NCBI RefSeq assembly: GCF_001567565.1
Contig: NZ_LSSW01000032.1
Location: 62,001-126,000 of the forward strand
DNA from: Ectopseudomonas composti
GTDB lineage: Bacteria; Pseudomonadota; Gammaproteobacteria; Pseudomonadales; Pseudomonadaceae
DNA length: 64,000 nucleotides
Direction of reading: 5' to 3'
A program made the position numbers and the translations under genes. Positions within the stretch are counted from its first letter, which is position 1, and each line of letters begins with the position of its first letter. Under the pieces are notes generated by a model. That model did no database searches. It saw nothing but the letters and a program-made list of their open reading frames with translations, and had not been told where the DNA came from. Shown piece by piece: positions 62,279 through 64,000 of this stretch.

Positions 62279-62785
62279 TCAGCGACAGACCTGACGGTAC
62301 AGCGCGTCATCCTTGTCGATGCGTTTGAGCTGAGCCACCTGCGGCTGCTGCTTGTCGTCCAGCGGCAGCAACTCGGCGGTGGTGCAGTTGAGCAGATGCG
62401 CCTGATGCGAAACGTGGTCGACGTGCTGCTTCTCGAAACGATAGAGCATGAATTCAGCCACTTGTGCATCCGCCACCTGCTTACGCACGACGCTCTTGCT
62501 GTCGAGCACGGTGAAGGCGGTGACCATCGGCACGAAGTAGCTCCACGGGCGCCAGAACACATGACCCGCTTCGGTCGCGACCACGACCGACTCCTGGGGC
62601 TGACGCGCCAGCTGATGCTCGAACCAGGAGTACTCGTAGAACACCTGATAACCCAGCATCCCCAGGCCACCGAACAGTGGCACGATCCACCTCGGCAGCT
62701 TGTTACGCATCAGTTTGCGCAGCAGCAGAGCGATACCGGCAGCGCCGAGCCCCGATACCACGATGGCAAGCAAAGTCCACAACAT
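62279..62785 (-). CDS. Conserved-looking membrane protein, unknown function
   Basis: 168 aa. One N-terminal helix (TLLAIVVSGLGAAGIALLL), a second (IVPLFGGLGMLGYQVFYEYSW) and a soluble domain with HVFWRPWSYFVPMVTAFTVLD. A cysteine pair (NCTTAE, QVCR) near the end might be linked. No family recognised. Between trhP and actP, same strand. Confidence 0.75.
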   Translation of the reverse strand: MLWTLLAIVVSGLGAAGIALLLRKLMRNKLPRWIVPLFGGLGMLGYQVFYEYSWFEHQLARQPQESVVVATEAGHVFWRPWSYFVPMVTAFTVLDSKSVVRKQVADAQVAEFMLYRFEKQHVDHVSHQAHLLNCTTAELLPLDDKQQPQVAQLKRIDKDDALYRQVCR

Positions 62786-62803
62786 AAGGCGGTTCCCGAA
62801 AAA

Positions 62804-62830
62804 AGACGGGCCTCCAGTGGAGGCCCGTCT
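62804..62830 (-). terminator. Terminator of actP
   Basis: AGACGGGCCTCC and GGAGGCCCGTCT around AGT; read leftwards the stem is followed by TTTTTT. Confidence 0.9.
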
Positions 62831-62876
62831 GTCAGACCCTGGACCATCGGCTGATGGTGTCAGGCCAGGATTATGC

Positions 62877-64000
62877 TCAGTGGCTCAGAGCGGCACCAGC
62901 ACCTTTGGGGGTACGCACGCTTTCCACCAGGTCCTGGATTTCCTGCGGCGGTTCGGCGGTGACCATCGACACGGCGTAGGCCACGGCGAAGTTGATCAGC
63001 GCACCGACGGAACCGAAGGAAGCCGGGGAAATACCCATGAACCACTGGTCCGGGGTGTTGGCCAGCATGTTGGTGCCCGGAATGAAGAACCAACCCAGGT
63101 AGGTGAAGATGTACACCAGCGTGATGGCCAGACCGGCGATCATGCCGCAGATCGCACCCTTGTCGTTCATCCGCTTGGAGAAGATCCCCATCATCAACAC
63201 CGGGAACAGCGACGCTGCCGCGATACCGAAGGCCAACGCCACCACCTGCGCGGCGAACCCTGGTGGATTCAAGCCCAGATAGGTCGCCAGTAAAATCGCG
63301 CAGGCCATCGATATTCGCGCCGCCCTCATCTCGTTCTTCTCGCTGATCTTCGGATTGATCAAGGTCTTGATCAGGTCATGACTGATGGCCGAAGAGATCG
63401 CCAGCAACAATCCCGCCGCCGTCGACAGCGCTGCCGCGATGGCACCGGCCGCGATCAGACCCACGACCCAGCCAGGCAGGTTGGCGATTTCCGGGTTGGC
63501 GAGAACCAGGATGTCGTTGTTGACGGTCAGCTCGTTACCGTTCCAGCCACGCTCCTGAGCGGTCGCGGTGAAGGCCGGTGCGGCATCGTTGTACATCTGG
63601 ATGCGGCCGTCGCCGTTCTTGTCTTCCCACTTGATCAGACCGGTGGTTTCCCAGGTCTTGACCCACTCCGGACGCTCTTCATAGGACAGCGCCGGTGCCG
63701 AAGTACCTTCCGGGTAGATGGTGGTCATCAGGTTCAGGCGCGCCATCGAGGCCACGGCTGGAGCGGTGAGGTACAGCAGGGCGATGAAGATCAGCGTCCA
63801 GCCAGCGGACCAGCGGGCATCGGCCACGCGCGGTACGGTGAAGAAGCGAATGATCACGTGCGGCAGACCGGCAGTACCGATCATCAGCGACATGGTGAAC
63901 AGCACCATGTTCAGCTTGTTGTCGACATCCGCGGTGTAGGCCGCGAAGCCCAGATCACGCACCACGGCATCGAGTTTCTGCAGCAGCGGCAAGCCGGACT
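62877..64000 (-). CDS. actP: Cation/acetate symporter ActP, 5' end outside window
   Basis: The C-terminal 374 residues or so of a sodium:solute symporter; the frame stays open to base 64000. Seen are GTAGLPHVIIRFFTVPRV, a periplasmic loop with KWEDKNGDGRIQMYND (a calcium-like DxNxDG site typical of ActP), then AAGAIAAALSTAAGLLLAIS and further helices. Takes up acetate with sodium. With glcB 7 kb away it fits a lifestyle on two-carbon acids. Confidence 0.93.
   Translation of the reverse strand, partial: SGLPLLQKLDAVVRDLGFAAYTADVDNKLNMVLFTMSLMIGTAGLPHVIIRFFTVPRVADARWSAGWTLIFIALLYLTAPAVASMARLNLMTTIYPEGTSAPALSYEERPEWVKTWETTGLIKWEDKNGDGRIQMYNDAAPAFTATAQERGWNGNELTVNNDILVLANPEIANLPGWVVGLIAAGAIAAALSTAAGLLLAISSAISHDLIKTLINPKISEKNEMRAARISMACAILLATYLGLNPPGFAAQVVALAFGIAAASLFPVLMMGIFSKRMNDKGAICGMIAGLAITLVYIFTYLGWFFIPGTNMLANTPDQWFMGISPASFGSVGALINFAVAYAVSMVTAEPPQEIQDLVESVRTPKGAGAALSH

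Noticed and set aside
1..64000. CRISPR arrays, insertion sequences, prophage genes
   Set aside because: No regularly spaced repeat series, transposase or phage structural gene seen. The repeats present are REP-type or short palindromes.

Overview
The window looks like a chromosomal segment of a high-GC gammaproteobacterium of the genus Pseudomonas in the broad sense. This rests on the gene content (bioBFHCD next to fadE-type acyl-CoA dehydrogenases, a hut operon, glcB, comF, rarD, actP), the GTAGGAGCGGCTTCAGCCGCGA-type REP repeats, and high GC (39 G/C in the 60 bases 9181-9240). A mendocina/oleovorans-like lineage is my guess; nothing here fixes the species. There is no phage, insertion sequence or CRISPR array.

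Layout. 1-3.3 kb: the 3' part of a PAS/GGDEF/EAL c-di-GMP protein and a CAU-anticodon tRNA, probably tRNA-Ile2. 3.4-8.97 kb: an accessory block between two near-identical terminators, with a Fic protein under a double palindromic operator, a NERD nuclease-like protein, a translationally coupled AT-rich pair (DUF262 plus AAA-ATPase/TOPRIM) and remnants of a regulator gene. 9-11.2 kb: egtB-egtD (ergothioneine). 11.5-15.7 kb: a small YqaE membrane protein, a LuxR-type response regulator facing a hybrid kinase with an RpfC-like membrane input, a lipoprotein and a diguanylate cyclase. 15.9-18.8 kb: a TRAP transporter. 19-24 kb: a sigma-54 activator, three upstream palindromes, a -24/-12 promoter, a GntP-type permease and a CoA-transferase, forming a self-contained short-chain acid module. 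24.3-27.6 kb: FMN reductase, TetR-hydrolase pair, secreted endonuclease I.

27.7-36.3 kb: a complete histidine utilisation locus. hutI-hutG-permease-hutU-hutH-hutC run leftwards and hutD rightwards from an intergenic region with two TGTATATACA operators. The HutG is of the arginase (formimidoylglutamase) type, so degradation goes in one step to glutamate plus formamide. 36.3-41.7 kb: two paralogous acyl-CoA dehydrogenases around a diguanylate cyclase, the outer one preceded by twin PsrA-like boxes. 41.7-47.6 kb: a SprA-family protein, a small rod-like protein and bioBFHCD behind a BirA-type operator. 47.7-53.4 kb: a small membrane protein, comF, a ModE-like regulator, srkA, rarD behind a 176-bp inverted-repeat element, a GcvR-like ACT protein and an acetyltransferase. 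53.6-64 kb: glcB with a leader hairpin, an LTA-synthase-like sulfatase, a cNMP/CBS/DUF294 protein coupled to a DEDDh exonuclease, trhP, a small membrane protein and the 3' part of actP.

The most novel-looking element is the AT-rich DUF262 + AAA/TOPRIM pair, which I read as a candidate anti-phage or anti-plasmid system. The best-supported regulatory finds are the three TCCA-N6-TGGA sites ahead of a sigma-54 promoter, the twin Fic operators, and the BirA, HutC and PsrA sites. Gene starts were moved from the longest possible start wherever a Shine-Dalgarno or the family start argued for it.
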